A DNA stretch of 64,000 nt from DATCYX01 sp963714425 (GCA_963714425.1 CAVQOI010000008.1:124001-188000); one strand, 5' to 3'. Shown: positions 44,612 through 54,579, numbered from the stretch's first letter. Program-made: numbers and translations. Notes: generated by a model from the sequence alone, not told the origin.

Positions 44612-46090
44612 ATGGCTGGCAATGGGAAGGTATTGAATTACATCGCAAACCAGTGGCGGACGGTTGATACTGAGGAGCACGCGCCAGTCTTTAATCCGGC
44701 AACCGGAGAGGTGCTGGCATACACACCTCTCTCGACAAGTGAGCAGGTGAATGAAGCAATTGCAGTCGCCAGTGACGCATTTCAAGGCTGGCGGCGCACC
44801 CCGGCTGTTGAGCGCATTCAATATTTGTTCAAGCTCAAGGAATTGCTCGAAGCCCACCTAGACGAAATCTCCCGCTGCATAACCACAGAATGTGGAAAGA
44901 CGTATGATGAAGCAAAGGCAGAGATGCGCCGGGCGATCGAAAATGTGGAGACAGCCATCGGAATTCCAATATTATCCCAAGGGGTCATCTCAGAAGATAT
45001 CGCTCCGGGCATCGACGAGATCATGATCCGGCAGCCTGTTGGTGTGTGTGCGATTATCGCGCCCTTTAATTTCCCCGGCATGATCCCTTTTTGGTTTTTG
45101 CCTTACGCCTTGGCATGCGGGAATCCGGTGGTGGTCAAGCCTTCAGAAAAGGTGCCATTGACCATGCAGATCATCTTCCGCTTGCTCGAGCAAACTGGCT
45201 TACCCGAAGGCGTGGTCAACCTGGTGAACGGTTCGAAAGCGGCAGTTGATGGGATTTTGGACCACCCCTTGATCCGGGCAATCAGCTTCGTAGGATCGAC
45301 GCCAGTTGCCAAATACATCTACAGCCGTGGCGCAGCCAACGGCAAGCGAGTCCAGGCGCAGGGAGGCGCAAAGAACCCAATTGTTGTGCTGCCGGATGCT
45401 GATATGGACACAGCCGTGCGGATCACAGCAGACAGCGCCTTTGGCTGTGCCGGACAGCGTTGTCTGGCAAGCTCCTGGGTGATAACCGTAGCTGAAGCGC
45501 GCAATGTGTTCACCGAAGGGATCTGCGATGCTGCCAGCAGCCGGGTGGTCGGATTCGGTCTGGATGAAGGTGTCCAAATGGGGCCGGTGATTTCTGGTGA
45601 AAGCAAGGCGCGTATTGAAACACTTATCGGCAGGGGTGCGGAAGATGGTGCGGGAATTCCAGTTGATGGGCGTGGAGCGAATATCAAGGGATATGAGGCG
45701 GGTTTTTTCATACGCCCAACCATACTCACTGATGTGCCAATCAACAGCGAAGTTCACCGGACTGAGATCTTTGGACCTGTGCTAGGCATGGTGCATGTTA
45801 ATACGATTGATGAAGCCATTGATTTGGTCAATGGCGGGACCTATGGCAACCAGGCGAGCCTGTTTACAACCAGTGGACATGCTGCGAGACGATTTCGATA
45901 CGAAGCGGATGCTGGGAACATCGGGATCAATATTGGCGTAGCAGCCCCGATGGCTTTCTTCCCCTTCAGCGGCTGGCGCGAGAGCTTCTTTGGCGACCTG
46001 CACGGGCAGGGAATGGATGCAGTCGAATTTTTTACCCAGAAGAAAGTCGTCATTGAACGCTGGCCAAAAGAATGGACCAGGAAATTCTAA
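44612..46090 (+). CDS. mmsA: methylmalonate-semialdehyde dehydrogenase (acylating)
   Basis: A CoA-acylating aldehyde dehydrogenase of about 492 residues. The catalytic cysteine is Cys284 (GCAGQRCLA), and the family-specific features are QAQGGAKN in place of the usual general-base segment and the end GWRESFFGDLHGQGMDA. It oxidises methylmalonate or malonate semialdehyde with NAD+ and CoA to propionyl- or acetyl-CoA with loss of CO2. The ATG at 44612 (AGAGGTGA upstream) puts the cysteine at the family position, and is preferred over the GTG at 44603. It follows an aminotransferase that could supply the semialdehyde. Confidence 0.92.
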   Translation: MAGNGKVLNYIANQWRTVDTEEHAPVFNPATGEVLAYTPLSTSEQVNEAIAVASDAFQGWRRTPAVERIQYLFKLKELLEAHLDEISRCITTECGKTYDEAKAEMRRAIENVETAIGIPILSQGVISEDIAPGIDEIMIRQPVGVCAIIAPFNFPGMIPFWFLPYALACGNPVVVKPSEKVPLTMQIIFRLLEQTGLPEGVVNLVNGSKAAVDGILDHPLIRAISFVGSTPVAKYIYSRGAANGKRVQAQGGAKNPIVVLPDADMDTAVRITADSAFGCAGQRCLASSWVITVAEARNVFTEGICDAASSRVVGFGLDEGVQMGPVISGESKARIETLIGRGAEDGAGIPVDGRGANIKGYEAGFFIRPTILTDVPINSEVHRTEIFGPVLGMVHVNTIDEAIDLVNGGTYGNQASLFTTSGHAARRFRYEADAGNIGINIGVAAPMAFFPFSGWRESFFGDLHGQGMDAVEFFTQKKVVIERWPKEWTRKF

Positions 46091-46170
46091 CGATGAGAAA
46101 CATGAATACTCAGTAGGAGGAGGAGGAGACCTGAAGCCAAATATCTATCACTGTCATATCCCACGGTATA

Positions 46171-46193
46171 CCTGAAGCGATGGCTACTTCAGG
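46171..46193 (+). other. leader hairpin upstream of putrescine-type aminotransferase
   Basis: CCTGAAG at 46171-46177 pairs perfectly with CTTCAGG at 46187-46193 around a 9-base loop. It lies 48 bases upstream of the ATG at 46242. The same gap holds a run of four GGA-type repeats at 46115-46130 (AGGAGGAGGAGGAG) with no start codon at a suitable distance. Confidence 0.35.
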
Positions 46194-46241
46194 AAGAGCT
46201 AAATTGCTACCACCATCCATTCTGATAGAGAGGTCGAACAT

Positions 46242-47600
46242 ATGACGAACAATCTAGATAAGGCTTTAGAGTATTCGAGTCGCTGGCTGGATATTATCCA
46301 GATGAGCGAAGTCCCCGAAGAATTAGGGAAGCAAATCATCGATGAGGCCAAGTTCAACTTCGCTGAGCATTTCAATAGGGGTTGGCTTGAATATCGCAAA
46401 TCGGTTACTGAGGCAGGGGATTGGGCAGTTACCGAATGGACTGGCAGCGGCGCCATCTTCCGCGATGTCTTAGGGCGCGAGTATATCGACTGCTTGGGAG
46501 GATACGGGATGATGGATCATGGCTGGAGCCATCCCGACGTTGTTGCCTCCGTAGCCGCGCAGCTCAGGCGCACTCCGATGCCCAGCCAGGAGTTAATTGA
46601 CCCGTTGCGGGGAGTCCTGGCTCGCCTGATGGCTGAAATCACGCCTGGTGATATCAAGTACAGCTTTTTCTGCGCCAGCGGGACGGAAGCGATCGAAGGC
46701 GCCATCAAGCTGGCAAAAATGCACACCCACAAATCCGGTTTCATCGTTGCGGTGAAAGCCTTTCATGGAAAGACCATGGGTTCTTTGAGCATGATGGGAA
46801 AGATGGATTATCGCCAACCCCCGGGTGTGTTGTACGGCGGTCCGATCTACCATGTGCCTTTTGGTGATGCCGATGCAGTCGAGCAACAGCTCGATATCTG
46901 CAAAAAGGTCGGTATCGATATCGCGGGTGTGCTCTTTGAGCCGATCCAGGGTGAAGCAGGCGCTATCGTGCCTCCAGATGACTTCTGGCCGCGCGTCCGG
47001 GAATTAACCAAGCATTATGGTGTGCTCTTGATCGCCGATGAAGTGCAAACTGGCCTCGGGCGAACAGGGAAGCTATGGGGGTTGGACCATTGGAATGTCG
47101 CACCAGACATTCTCGCAGTTGCCAAGTCGCTTGGAGGTGGGGTAATGCCTGTCAGCGCCTTCTGCTCAACCGAGGAGATTTGGCAATGCATGATGTACCC
47201 CAATCCCTTCATCCATACCACCACAACGGGAGGCGGCGCCCTGGCATGTAGCGCAGCAATAGCATCAATCCATGTCGTGTTGCGGGATAAGCTCTGGGAG
47301 CAAGCAGCAGCCAAGGGTGAATATATCATCCCTAAGCTGGAAGAGTTTGCCCGCACCTACCCGCAAATCTACGAGCGAATTACCGGCAAAGGATTGCTGA
47401 TCGGGCAGCACTTCCTCGATCCGGAGGTGGGATACAAGGTTGCGGCTGGCTTATTCAAACGTGGCGTGCTCGTTGCTGGAACCCTCACAAGCGCTCATAC
47501 GATCAGGATTGAGCCGCCATTGGTCATCACATACGAGCAAATCGATGAAGTCCTCAACCGCCTCTCGGATACACTGGCGGAAATAGCAAAAACGCTCTAA
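46242..47600 (+). CDS. putrescine aminotransferase-like class III aminotransferase (3)
   Basis: A 452-residue PLP enzyme most like putrescine aminotransferase (YgjG/PatA): a long N-terminal helix, GGYGMMDHGWSHP, SFFCASGTEAIEGAIK, AFHGKTMGSLS, IADEVQTGLGRTGK and the Schiff-base lysine in VAKSLGGGVMP. Putrescine aminotransferase moves an amino group from putrescine to 2-oxoglutarate, giving 4-aminobutanal. Agmatine deiminase upstream could feed this step after carbamoyl removal. The ribosome site is GAGAGG. It lies 15 bases before a symporter gene. Confidence 0.85.
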   Translation: MTNNLDKALEYSSRWLDIIQMSEVPEELGKQIIDEAKFNFAEHFNRGWLEYRKSVTEAGDWAVTEWTGSGAIFRDVLGREYIDCLGGYGMMDHGWSHPDVVASVAAQLRRTPMPSQELIDPLRGVLARLMAEITPGDIKYSFFCASGTEAIEGAIKLAKMHTHKSGFIVAVKAFHGKTMGSLSMMGKMDYRQPPGVLYGGPIYHVPFGDADAVEQQLDICKKVGIDIAGVLFEPIQGEAGAIVPPDDFWPRVRELTKHYGVLLIADEVQTGLGRTGKLWGLDHWNVAPDILAVAKSLGGGVMPVSAFCSTEEIWQCMMYPNPFIHTTTTGGGALACSAAIASIHVVLRDKLWEQAAAKGEYIIPKLEEFARTYPQIYERITGKGLLIGQHFLDPEVGYKVAAGLFKRGVLVAGTLTSAHTIRIEPPLVITYEQIDEVLNRLSDTLAEIAKTL

Positions 47601-47615
47601 CAGTGGGAGGGATCA

Positions 47616-49274
47616 ATGATTCTTGAAGAATATCACGCAGCATGGCTGGTCGTAGTGTTTATCGGGTTTTTCTTCTTTGTCCGCCTGGTGGTTGGCATAT
47701 GGGCGGCTCGTAAGGTTGAAGATAATACCGACTATGTGGTTGCGGGTCGCAGGCTGCCAATCCATATGGCTGCAGCATCCATTATGGCAACCTGGTTTGC
47801 GGCAGAAACCTTGATGGGTGCTTCCGAAACCGCCTATGATTATGGATTTCAAGGTGTGGTATTTGATCCTTTCGGCGCGGCGGTATGTTTGTTCATATCA
47901 GGTGTATTTTTCGTGCGCTTGATGCGAAGGGCAAAATATCTGACCATTGTAGATTTCTTTGAGCGCCGATACAACAAGGCGATGACAGTCCTCTCGGTCA
48001 TCGCTCAAATGCTGACGTATTTCTCCTGGACTGCAGCGCAAGTTGTCGCGGGAGGGGCGATCGTCCAAGGCTTGTTTGGGATCGATCCTCAATGGGGCAT
48101 GATCATCATCATTACCATTGTTGCTGCATACACCACAATGGGCGGGATGATGGCAGACACTTTGCTGGATTTCTTCCAGATGTTCTTCACTGCAGGAGGG
48201 ATCACTCTTGTCTTCCTGGCGATGCTGGCAGCAGTGGGTGGCTGGTCGGGATTGGTTGAAGGAGCGGGGTCTACATATGTCTCAGAACCCTTCAGTCTGC
48301 TACCGATTGCGGGTGAAGGATATTTAGGATATACCGGTGCAACAGGGTGGATGTACTGGCTGGCAGCCTGGATGGCGATCGGTCTCGGCTCGGTTGCTAC
48401 TCAGGACCTAATGCAGCGCTCCATGGCAGCCCGAAACCAGGCCACTTCTGTCTATGGCTCCTACTTCGCAGGCGTCCTTTACCTGTTCTTCGGGATTATG
48501 TCACCCCTGGTCGGGATCATGGTGTTCAAGCTGAACCCAGGCATGGAAGATACCAGCTACCTGCTGGTTTCGGCAGCGATGACCCATTTGCCTCCGATTT
48601 TGACTGCTATCTTCATTGCTGCATTGTCCTCGGCATTGATGAGTACATCGGATAGCTCGCTACTCGCGGGCGCTTCAGCGGTAACTGAGAACCTGATCCC
48701 ACTAATCATCGGCAGAAAACTCGATGGCGGAAGCGCCTTGTGGGCCACGCGGATCATGGTGGTCGTCAATGCAGTGATTGCGCTATCCATCGGCCTTTGG
48801 GCTCAAACGATCTACGAACTCTCGATCCTTGCGTGGTCACTGCTGCTTGTCGGACTGTTCATCCCATTCGCATTCGGCATGTATTGGAAAAAGGCAAACT
48901 CTTGGGGGGCTGTGTCCGCGTTCCTGGGTGGATTCGTCGCCTGGATCCTGGCGACAGTCTTCTTCTTCAATTCAGGGTTGGGTGGTCAATCCACTGCCGC
49001 AGTTTGCGAGTTTACTCCCGATCTAGGCAGCTATAGCGAAGCTTGGTGGTGCGCATTGTGGGATTCTGTGTACATAGGCTCGTTTGTCGCTTTTCTGGCC
49101 TCACTGGTCCTGATGGTTGGTGTCTCTCTCGTGAGCCAGAAAGTTTCTCCACCCAGAAAACTGGTGGACTACTATGGTGAGCCTGTAGATCCCAACCTGA
49201 AGCTCAACCTGGGTTTCCTGCCCATCCGAGATGCCTTCCGGAAGATTACAGCGGAAGAGAAGGAAACCACCTAG
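47616..49274 (+). CDS. sodium:solute symporter (SSF family) 1
   Basis: A 552-residue membrane transporter with about 13 segments. SSF landmarks: DNTDYVVAGRRLP near the N-terminus, GWSG/GGWSGL loop, and ALMSTSDSSLLAGAS, which carries the Ser residues of the Na2 site. The C-terminal tail is cytoplasmic and polar. It is probably a Na+-coupled importer of an amine or amino acid, judged from its neighbours. It has a frameshifted paralogue at 52.7 kb. The ribosome site is GGGAGG. Confidence 0.9.
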   Translation: MILEEYHAAWLVVVFIGFFFFVRLVVGIWAARKVEDNTDYVVAGRRLPIHMAAASIMATWFAAETLMGASETAYDYGFQGVVFDPFGAAVCLFISGVFFVRLMRRAKYLTIVDFFERRYNKAMTVLSVIAQMLTYFSWTAAQVVAGGAIVQGLFGIDPQWGMIIIITIVAAYTTMGGMMADTLLDFFQMFFTAGGITLVFLAMLAAVGGWSGLVEGAGSTYVSEPFSLLPIAGEGYLGYTGATGWMYWLAAWMAIGLGSVATQDLMQRSMAARNQATSVYGSYFAGVLYLFFGIMSPLVGIMVFKLNPGMEDTSYLLVSAAMTHLPPILTAIFIAALSSALMSTSDSSLLAGASAVTENLIPLIIGRKLDGGSALWATRIMVVVNAVIALSIGLWAQTIYELSILAWSLLLVGLFIPFAFGMYWKKANSWGAVSAFLGGFVAWILATVFFFNSGLGGQSTAAVCEFTPDLGSYSEAWWCALWDSVYIGSFVAFLASLVLMVGVSLVSQKVSPPRKLVDYYGEPVDPNLKLNLGFLPIRDAFRKITAEEKETT

Positions 49275-49344
49275 ATCCCTGGCTGGAATTGTCAGATGCT
49301 TGGGACATTTTTATATGCCGGGCAGCTAATCGCAAATCCTTATG

Positions 49345-49386
49345 ATGACAGGCGTCCAAAGTTGACTATCTCTGGACGCCTGTCAT
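49345..49386. terminator. perfect 14-base inverted repeat after symporter 1
   Basis: ATGACAGGCGTCCA at 49345-49358 pairs exactly with TGGACGCCTGTCAT at 49373-49386 around a 14-base loop. It is 70 bases after the symporter stop and could terminate that transcript, but it lacks a T run, so an operator or recombination role is also possible. Confidence 0.55.
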
Positions 49387-49402
49387 AGAGAAGATTTGTG
49401 GG

Positions 49403-49430
49403 TTGACTGGCAATTATTCGGAGAGATTAT
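49403..49430 (+). promoter_or_regulatory. possible promoter for the small membrane protein
   Basis: TTGACT at 49403-49408 and GATTAT at 49425-49430 are 16 bases apart. They lie 31 bases upstream of the ATG at 49462 and just after the long inverted repeat. Confidence 0.35.
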
Positions 49431-49461
49431 CCAGTAGCCGGAAAATATTTAGGACACCTCT

Positions 49462-49950
49462 ATGCTAGAACTCAAGACGGTATTGCTCATTTTTGGAATC
49501 GTATTTTTGATGGTGGCTTTCACCAGAGTGCTTCGAAAGCAAAAAACGCGGTCACTGCAAGGCATTAATTCTGCTCAAGCAGCGAAACCGGTGCCCATAC
49601 CCAGGATGACGCAAGAACAATTCTCGAAATCCTGGAAGAGCCTCTCGTACCTAATGCTATTGGCGGGTGCGGGAAACGCATATATGCTTTACAACTCGGT
49701 CAAGGGAGGGCTAGAGACGCAGTCTTATGTTCTTTGGATTGATTCTGTATTCAGCCTGGCAGCAGCTGTGCTTGCGGTATCCATCTGGCGGCTGCACCTG
49801 AAAAGCCTAGTGATTGCATACCTGGTTATTACGATTCTCCCCATTATGATGTTTATATCTACCGGTCATTCGACTGACGGAATCATTCGCCTATTTCCGC
49901 TCATGCTGGTTTACTTTGTCGTCAAACCTGTTTGGGAATTTATGGATTAG
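49462..49950 (+). CDS. small membrane protein of unknown function
   Basis: A 162-residue protein with about five hydrophobic segments (residues 5-22, 62-80, 88-108, 115-132 and 140-155). No recognised domain. It sits between a symporter and an aminotransferase on the same strand. It has only a weak ribosome site. No function can be proposed beyond a possible link to the transport of the island's substrate. Confidence 0.55.
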   Translation: MLELKTVLLIFGIVFLMVAFTRVLRKQKTRSLQGINSAQAAKPVPIPRMTQEQFSKSWKSLSYLMLLAGAGNAYMLYNSVKGGLETQSYVLWIDSVFSLAAAVLAVSIWRLHLKSLVIAYLVITILPIMMFISTGHSTDGIIRLFPLMLVYFVVKPVWEFMD

Positions 49951-50031
49951 CAGCCTTGCTGTTGTATTCGTAATACTATGCGATGCATATAAACTTTATG
50001 CTATCGAGTTCCAAAGGAAGAAATAAACAAG

Positions 50032-51375
50032 ATGAATTCCATTGACCAGACCTTTTTCGATCGAACGCCAAAATCTAAGACGATGTTTGATCGGGCGTGC
50101 AGGGTACTTCCAGGGGGAGTAGCGGGCAATGGTAAATTCATACCCCCGTATCCCATATATGTAAAGAGAGCCTCGGGCGGCGAGTTCATCGATCTAGACG
50201 GTAACAGCTATATCGATCTGTTAATGGGCGGCGGCGTGCATATCCTCGGGCATTCTCCAGAAATTGTGATGAGCGCCATCGAAGAACAATTGCGCAGCGG
50301 TGTCCATTTTTATATGGCTGCTGAGGCTGAGGTCAGTCTGGCCGAGAAGGTATGCCAGCTTATGCCTCATGTTGAGATGGTTCGCTTCGTTAACACCGGA
50401 TCTGAAGCCACGCAAATGGCGCTGCGAGCAGCCCGTGCTTATCGTAAGCGGGATAAAATCGCGAAATTCGAAGGAAATTTCCACGGGCAGCATGAAACGG
50501 TGCTGATCAGTACTTTAGGTGTTGAGGGAGCTCACGAAGCTCCAGCTTCTCGGATCGACAGCGCTGGCGTGCCTAAATCCACGCGTGAGGGAGTGCTGGT
50601 ATTGCCTTATAACGATGTTGTCTCGGCAGCTGCGCTAATAGATCAGCACGCCGACGAGTTGGGGGGAGTGATCCTGGAGCCGGTTTCGGCATTTGGTTTG
50701 GGTGTGGTAGCGGCTGAAGCCGATTTCCTGCGGGCAGTCCGTGAGGTTACTCAAAAGCACGAAATCCCCCTGATCTTTGACGAAGTTGTAACGAACTTTC
50801 GCTTAAGTTTAGGAGGTGCAACTAAATACTTTGGAGTAACCCCAGACCTGGTTTGTTTAGGAAAGATTCTTGGGGGCGGCTTTGCCATCGGTGGGTATGG
50901 TGGTCGGAGAGACATTATGGACAGGGTAGTCACACCCCATACAGGCCTATGGAATCTGAGCGAACAGATATTTCAATCCGGATGCTTCTCAGGGAATCCC
51001 ATTTCAATGACTGCTGGTTTGGTAGTCCTGAATGAGCTTGAGAAGGGGGAGGTTCATCCCCATGTTGATCACCTGGCAGCCATACTTCAAACTGGTCTGA
51101 CAGAGATCGGCGAGCGATTAGGCTTTCCAATCATGGTTAACCGGGCTGCGTCGTTTTTGCAGATCCATTTTGGCGTTACCGCTATCCGCAACAAGCGGGA
51201 CCATTTGCGCGCGGACAAGGAAATGGCCCAACGCTTCCATTTGGGTTTGCGCGCGTATGGCGTCATGGCGAGCTACCACCCGCTATTTCTCTCCTCCGCA
51301 CACACAGAAAAACACATCGCTGAGGTTCTCCAGGTTGCGGAGCATGTTTTGTATAAAATGAGATCTACCAGATAG
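50032..51375 (+). CDS. class III aminotransferase, GSA-aminotransferase-like (4)
   Basis: A 447-residue PLP enzyme related to glutamate-1-semialdehyde aminotransferase. Landmarks are FVNTGSEATQMALRAAR, NFHGQHE, IFDEVVTNFRL and the Schiff-base lysine in CLGKILGGGFAIGGYGG. It is not close to aminotransferase 1 except at family level. It stands 38 bases before a saccharopine-dehydrogenase-like gene and probably shares a transcript with it and symporter 2. The substrate is unknown. Confidence 0.82.
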   Translation: MNSIDQTFFDRTPKSKTMFDRACRVLPGGVAGNGKFIPPYPIYVKRASGGEFIDLDGNSYIDLLMGGGVHILGHSPEIVMSAIEEQLRSGVHFYMAAEAEVSLAEKVCQLMPHVEMVRFVNTGSEATQMALRAARAYRKRDKIAKFEGNFHGQHETVLISTLGVEGAHEAPASRIDSAGVPKSTREGVLVLPYNDVVSAAALIDQHADELGGVILEPVSAFGLGVVAAEADFLRAVREVTQKHEIPLIFDEVVTNFRLSLGGATKYFGVTPDLVCLGKILGGGFAIGGYGGRRDIMDRVVTPHTGLWNLSEQIFQSGCFSGNPISMTAGLVVLNELEKGEVHPHVDHLAAILQTGLTEIGERLGFPIMVNRAASFLQIHFGVTAIRNKRDHLRADKEMAQRFHLGLRAYGVMASYHPLFLSSAHTEKHIAEVLQVAEHVLYKMRSTR

Positions 51376-51413
51376 TTGATAATAATACATCTACTCATTA
51401 GAAGGAGGTCTAC

Positions 51414-52673
51414 ATGAAGGTTCTACTGGTTGGCACTGGTGGGGTAGGAGAAGCCATCGCGGCTATCGCTAAGAGACGTCCGTGGGTGGAGCAAGTGGTA
51501 CTCACTGATTACAACCTTGAACGCGTGAAAGAAGTGCAAGCCAAACTCGGCGATTTTCAGCGATTTCCGGCGGAGTGGATCGACGCTGGGCAACAAAAAC
51601 AGGTCGAAGATTTGGCAAAGAAGTACGCGGTGGATCTGATCATGAACGCCTGTGATCCATCTTTCAACGTTCCAATATTTGACGCTGCTTACAATTATGG
51701 TTGTACCTATATGGATATGGCAATGACGCTGTCAGAGCCACATCCTAAGAAGCCTTTCGAGTTATGCGGCGTCAAGCTAGGCGACTACCAGTTCGAACGC
51801 GCTGCATTGTGGGAGCAGAAGGGGTTACTGGCGCTGGTTGGATTGGGTGTGGAGCCGGGGATGGCGGACGTCTTCGCCCGTTACGCCCAGGATCACTTGT
51901 TCGATGAAATCGATGAGATTGGCATCCGCGACGGGGCGAATATCGAAGTTCGTGGATATGAATTTGCTCCAAATTTCTCCATCTGGACCACCATCGAAGA
52001 ATGCCTCAATCCACCGGTCATCTGGGAGAATCAACGCGGCTGGTTCACAACCCCACCGTTCTCTGAGCCAGAAGTATTTGACTTTCCTGAGGGGATTGGT
52101 CCTATCGAGGTAGTCAACGTCGAGCATGAAGAAGTTCTTCTTGTCCCGCGCTGGGTGAACTGCAAACGGGTCACCTTTAAATATGGGTTGGGCGACGAAT
52201 TCATTGGTGTCCTCAAGACACTGCATATGCTCGGCCTGGATAATAAAGAGCCGATTCAGGTCAAGGATGTCATGGTCGCCCCGCGCGATGTGGTGGCTGC
52301 CTGCCTTCCTGACCCTGCCCACCTGGGTGATCATATGAGCGGAAAAACATGCGCCGGTACTTGGGTCAAAGGGAAAAAGGATGGCAAGCCGCGTCAGGTA
52401 TATCTCTATCAGGTAGCAGACAATGCGGACTGCATGCACACCTGGGGCTGCCAGGCAGTAGTCGCTCAGACAGCTTTCAATGTCGTTATCGGGTGGGATT
52501 TGCTCGAACATGCAGTGTGGAAGGGCGTTGGGGTTATGGGTCCGGAGGCCTTTGATCCTGTTCCATTCATGGATAAGATGGCTGGATTATGGTTTCCCAT
52601 ACGGGATGAGAGAAATGTAACCTTCAAGAAAGGAGAGTGCCAAGTCATTGGAGAGCATCAGCAATCCTGCTAG
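51414..52673 (+). CDS. saccharopine dehydrogenase-like oxidoreductase
   Basis: A 419-residue NAD(P)-dependent enzyme of the saccharopine dehydrogenase/carboxynorspermidine synthase-like superfamily. The N-terminal Rossmann motif is GTGGVGEAI, followed by LTDYN and MNACDPSFN. The segment GLGVEPGMADV is the family hallmark. Such enzymes make or split C-N linked amino acid or polyamine adducts. In this context it may act on an amine-amino acid conjugate. A perfect ribosome site (AAGGAGG) precedes the ATG. Confidence 0.82.
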   Translation: MKVLLVGTGGVGEAIAAIAKRRPWVEQVVLTDYNLERVKEVQAKLGDFQRFPAEWIDAGQQKQVEDLAKKYAVDLIMNACDPSFNVPIFDAAYNYGCTYMDMAMTLSEPHPKKPFELCGVKLGDYQFERAALWEQKGLLALVGLGVEPGMADVFARYAQDHLFDEIDEIGIRDGANIEVRGYEFAPNFSIWTTIEECLNPPVIWENQRGWFTTPPFSEPEVFDFPEGIGPIEVVNVEHEEVLLVPRWVNCKRVTFKYGLGDEFIGVLKTLHMLGLDNKEPIQVKDVMVAPRDVVAACLPDPAHLGDHMSGKTCAGTWVKGKKDGKPRQVYLYQVADNADCMHTWGCQAVVAQTAFNVVIGWDLLEHAVWKGVGVMGPEAFDPVPFMDKMAGLWFPIRDERNVTFKKGECQVIGEHQQSC

Positions 52674-52710
52674 TATTGGATCTTCATGTAAAGATATAAG
52701 GAGATAAGTC

Positions 52711-54292
52711 ATGGAGCTAGAATACGAACACGCTGGCTTGATTATTGGTGGGATCGTGGTAATCCTGATCATCCGTCTGATTATCGGATTCTGGGCGTCG
52801 AGAAAAGTCGAGACCAATGTGGACTACGTGCTCGCCGGACGGCGGCTCCCATTATGGATGGCGGCGCCCTCAATTATGGCGACCTGGTTTGCGGCTGAGA
52901 CTTCTGATGGGCTCGAGCGCCGAAGCCTATCAATACGGCTTTCAAGGAGTAGTTTTCGATCCCTTCGGGGCAACCATGTGTCTGGTCATTGCCGGTATCT
53001 TCGTTGTCCGCCTGGCTCGCCGCGCCCAATACATCACTATCATGGACTTTTTCCAGCATCGCTATGGCACGTTTATGTCCGTAGCAGGCACGATCACGCA
53101 GATCATCACCTACTTCGGTTGGACGGCGGCGCAGATCGTGGCGGGTGGCGCAATTTTACAGGCGTTGCTAGGTTGGCCCATTCAGAGCGGGATGATCCTG
53201 GTCGCGACGGTCGTAACACTTTATACGATGTTGGGCGGGCTCTGGGCAGACACTGCGCTCGATTTTATGCAGATGTTCCTTACCTGCGCAGGCTTGATTA
53301 TGATCATGGTTGGGATTATCAGCAGCGTTGGAGGTCTGCGGGAGCTCTTCGGTCTTGCCGGGGCGCAATACACAACCAATACGTTTGCCTTGTGGCCCAC
53401 CGCAGAAGATGGTTATTATGGATATTTTGGCACCCATGGCTGGTTTTACTATATAGCTGCCTGGCTCGCGCTCGGCCTAGGCGCTATCCCAGCCCAGGAC
53501 TACCTGCAACGCACCTGCGCTGCCAGGAACGAGAAAATTGCTGTCCAAGCCACGTTTTTAGCAGCGATTCTCTACCTGACGTTCGGGGTGCTCTCTCCGC
53601 TGATCGGTGTAACGGCTTATGGGGCGCTCGGGCCGGATTTGGCTCCCGAGCAGACCGAATTCACCCTGGTGTTGATGGCGATGAAATTTCTGCCGCCCAT
53701 TCTGACGGCTGTTTTCATTGCTGCCCTCGCATCTGCGTTGATGAGCACTTCTGATAGCTCGATGCTCGCAGGGGCGACCATGTTCACAGAGAATATTATC
53801 AAGCCGTTCAAGCCCGATCTCTCGGACAAGGCCCAATTGACACTGACCAGGTTCGGCCTGTTAGTAAGCGGCATCGGCAGTTTGACAATCGCTTTGTTCG
53901 CATCGACCATCTATAAGCTGGCTGTATTAGCGAATACTTCGATCCTGGTTGGCATGGCCGCCCCTTATCTTATCGGCATGTACTGGAAGAAAGGCAATCA
54001 CGTGGGTGCACTGGCATCGTTTTTCAGCGGTGTCATTTCCTGGGTGATCCTGACTGTATATTATTACAGCTCGTACGTTCTGCCAGTCATCTACGAAGGC
54101 GAATTCGCCGATGATGCCGTCTGGGACTCGATTTACATCGCCTCTGCCCCGGCGTTCTTTATCTCGGTTGTGTTCTTCTTTGTCGTCTCCCTCCTGACCC
54201 AAAAGCAGGATCCACCAAAGGTGCTTACCGACATCAATGGTAAGCTGGTGGATACAAAAAATATTTTCGCCTGGAGCAAGTCAGCAGACTAA
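52711..54292 (+). pseudogene. sodium:solute symporter (SSF) 2, single-base frameshift
   Basis: The gene starts at 52711 behind a strong AAGGAG site and shares the N-terminus of symporter 1 (VDYVLAGRRLP, ASIMATWFAAET). After GCG GCT GAG ACT (ending at 52902) the correct continuation (LMGSSAEAYQYGFQGVVFD) is in the +1 frame. One extra T among 52902-52903 explains this: GAGACTTCTG in place of GAGACTCTG. From 52904 the frame is intact to 54292, with TSDSSMLAGAT and about 13 membrane segments. It is either a sequencing error, a true recent pseudogene, or a slip site. Both halves are full length and otherwise uncorrupted. Confidence 0.88.
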
Positions 54293-54455
54293 CCCCATTG
54301 ATACCTTCTCCCCATGGCAGGCTGGGTATGCGACCGTCATCTCGCAAACCCGGCAGACCGGCATTTACAGCTGCAAAGGAGCACAGGAACTTATCTGTAG
54401 AATGGTTACTTGCTACGTATCAAACAAAATACCCCCCACATATACATCAGACACC

Positions 54456-54483
54456 TTGATTCTGAGGGAGCCTCGTGTAAAAT
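54456..54483 (+). promoter_or_regulatory. promoter of the aldehyde ferredoxin oxidoreductase operon
   Basis: TTGATT at 54456-54461 and TAAAAT at 54478-54483 are 16 bases apart. They lie in the 287-base gap after symporter 2, about 97 bases upstream of the ATG at 54580. I see no gene in the gap. Confidence 0.45.
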
Positions 54484-54579
54484 GTTCCTACTCGAATCAG
54501 GATAGCTTTCGTTTAGTTCAGTTTGATATGAGCCAATTCTCTGACACAAAGATCGATTGATTCAAAAAAAGGAGTTACT

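Noticed and set aside
46115..46130. AGGAGGAGGAGGAG as the start of a hidden gene
   Set aside because: No start codon follows at a usable distance, and the frames after it close within a few codons.
52904..53754. Continuation of the first symporter-2 frame
   Set aside because: After the frameshift this frame gives no membrane segments and no SSF motifs; the real gene continues in the other frame.
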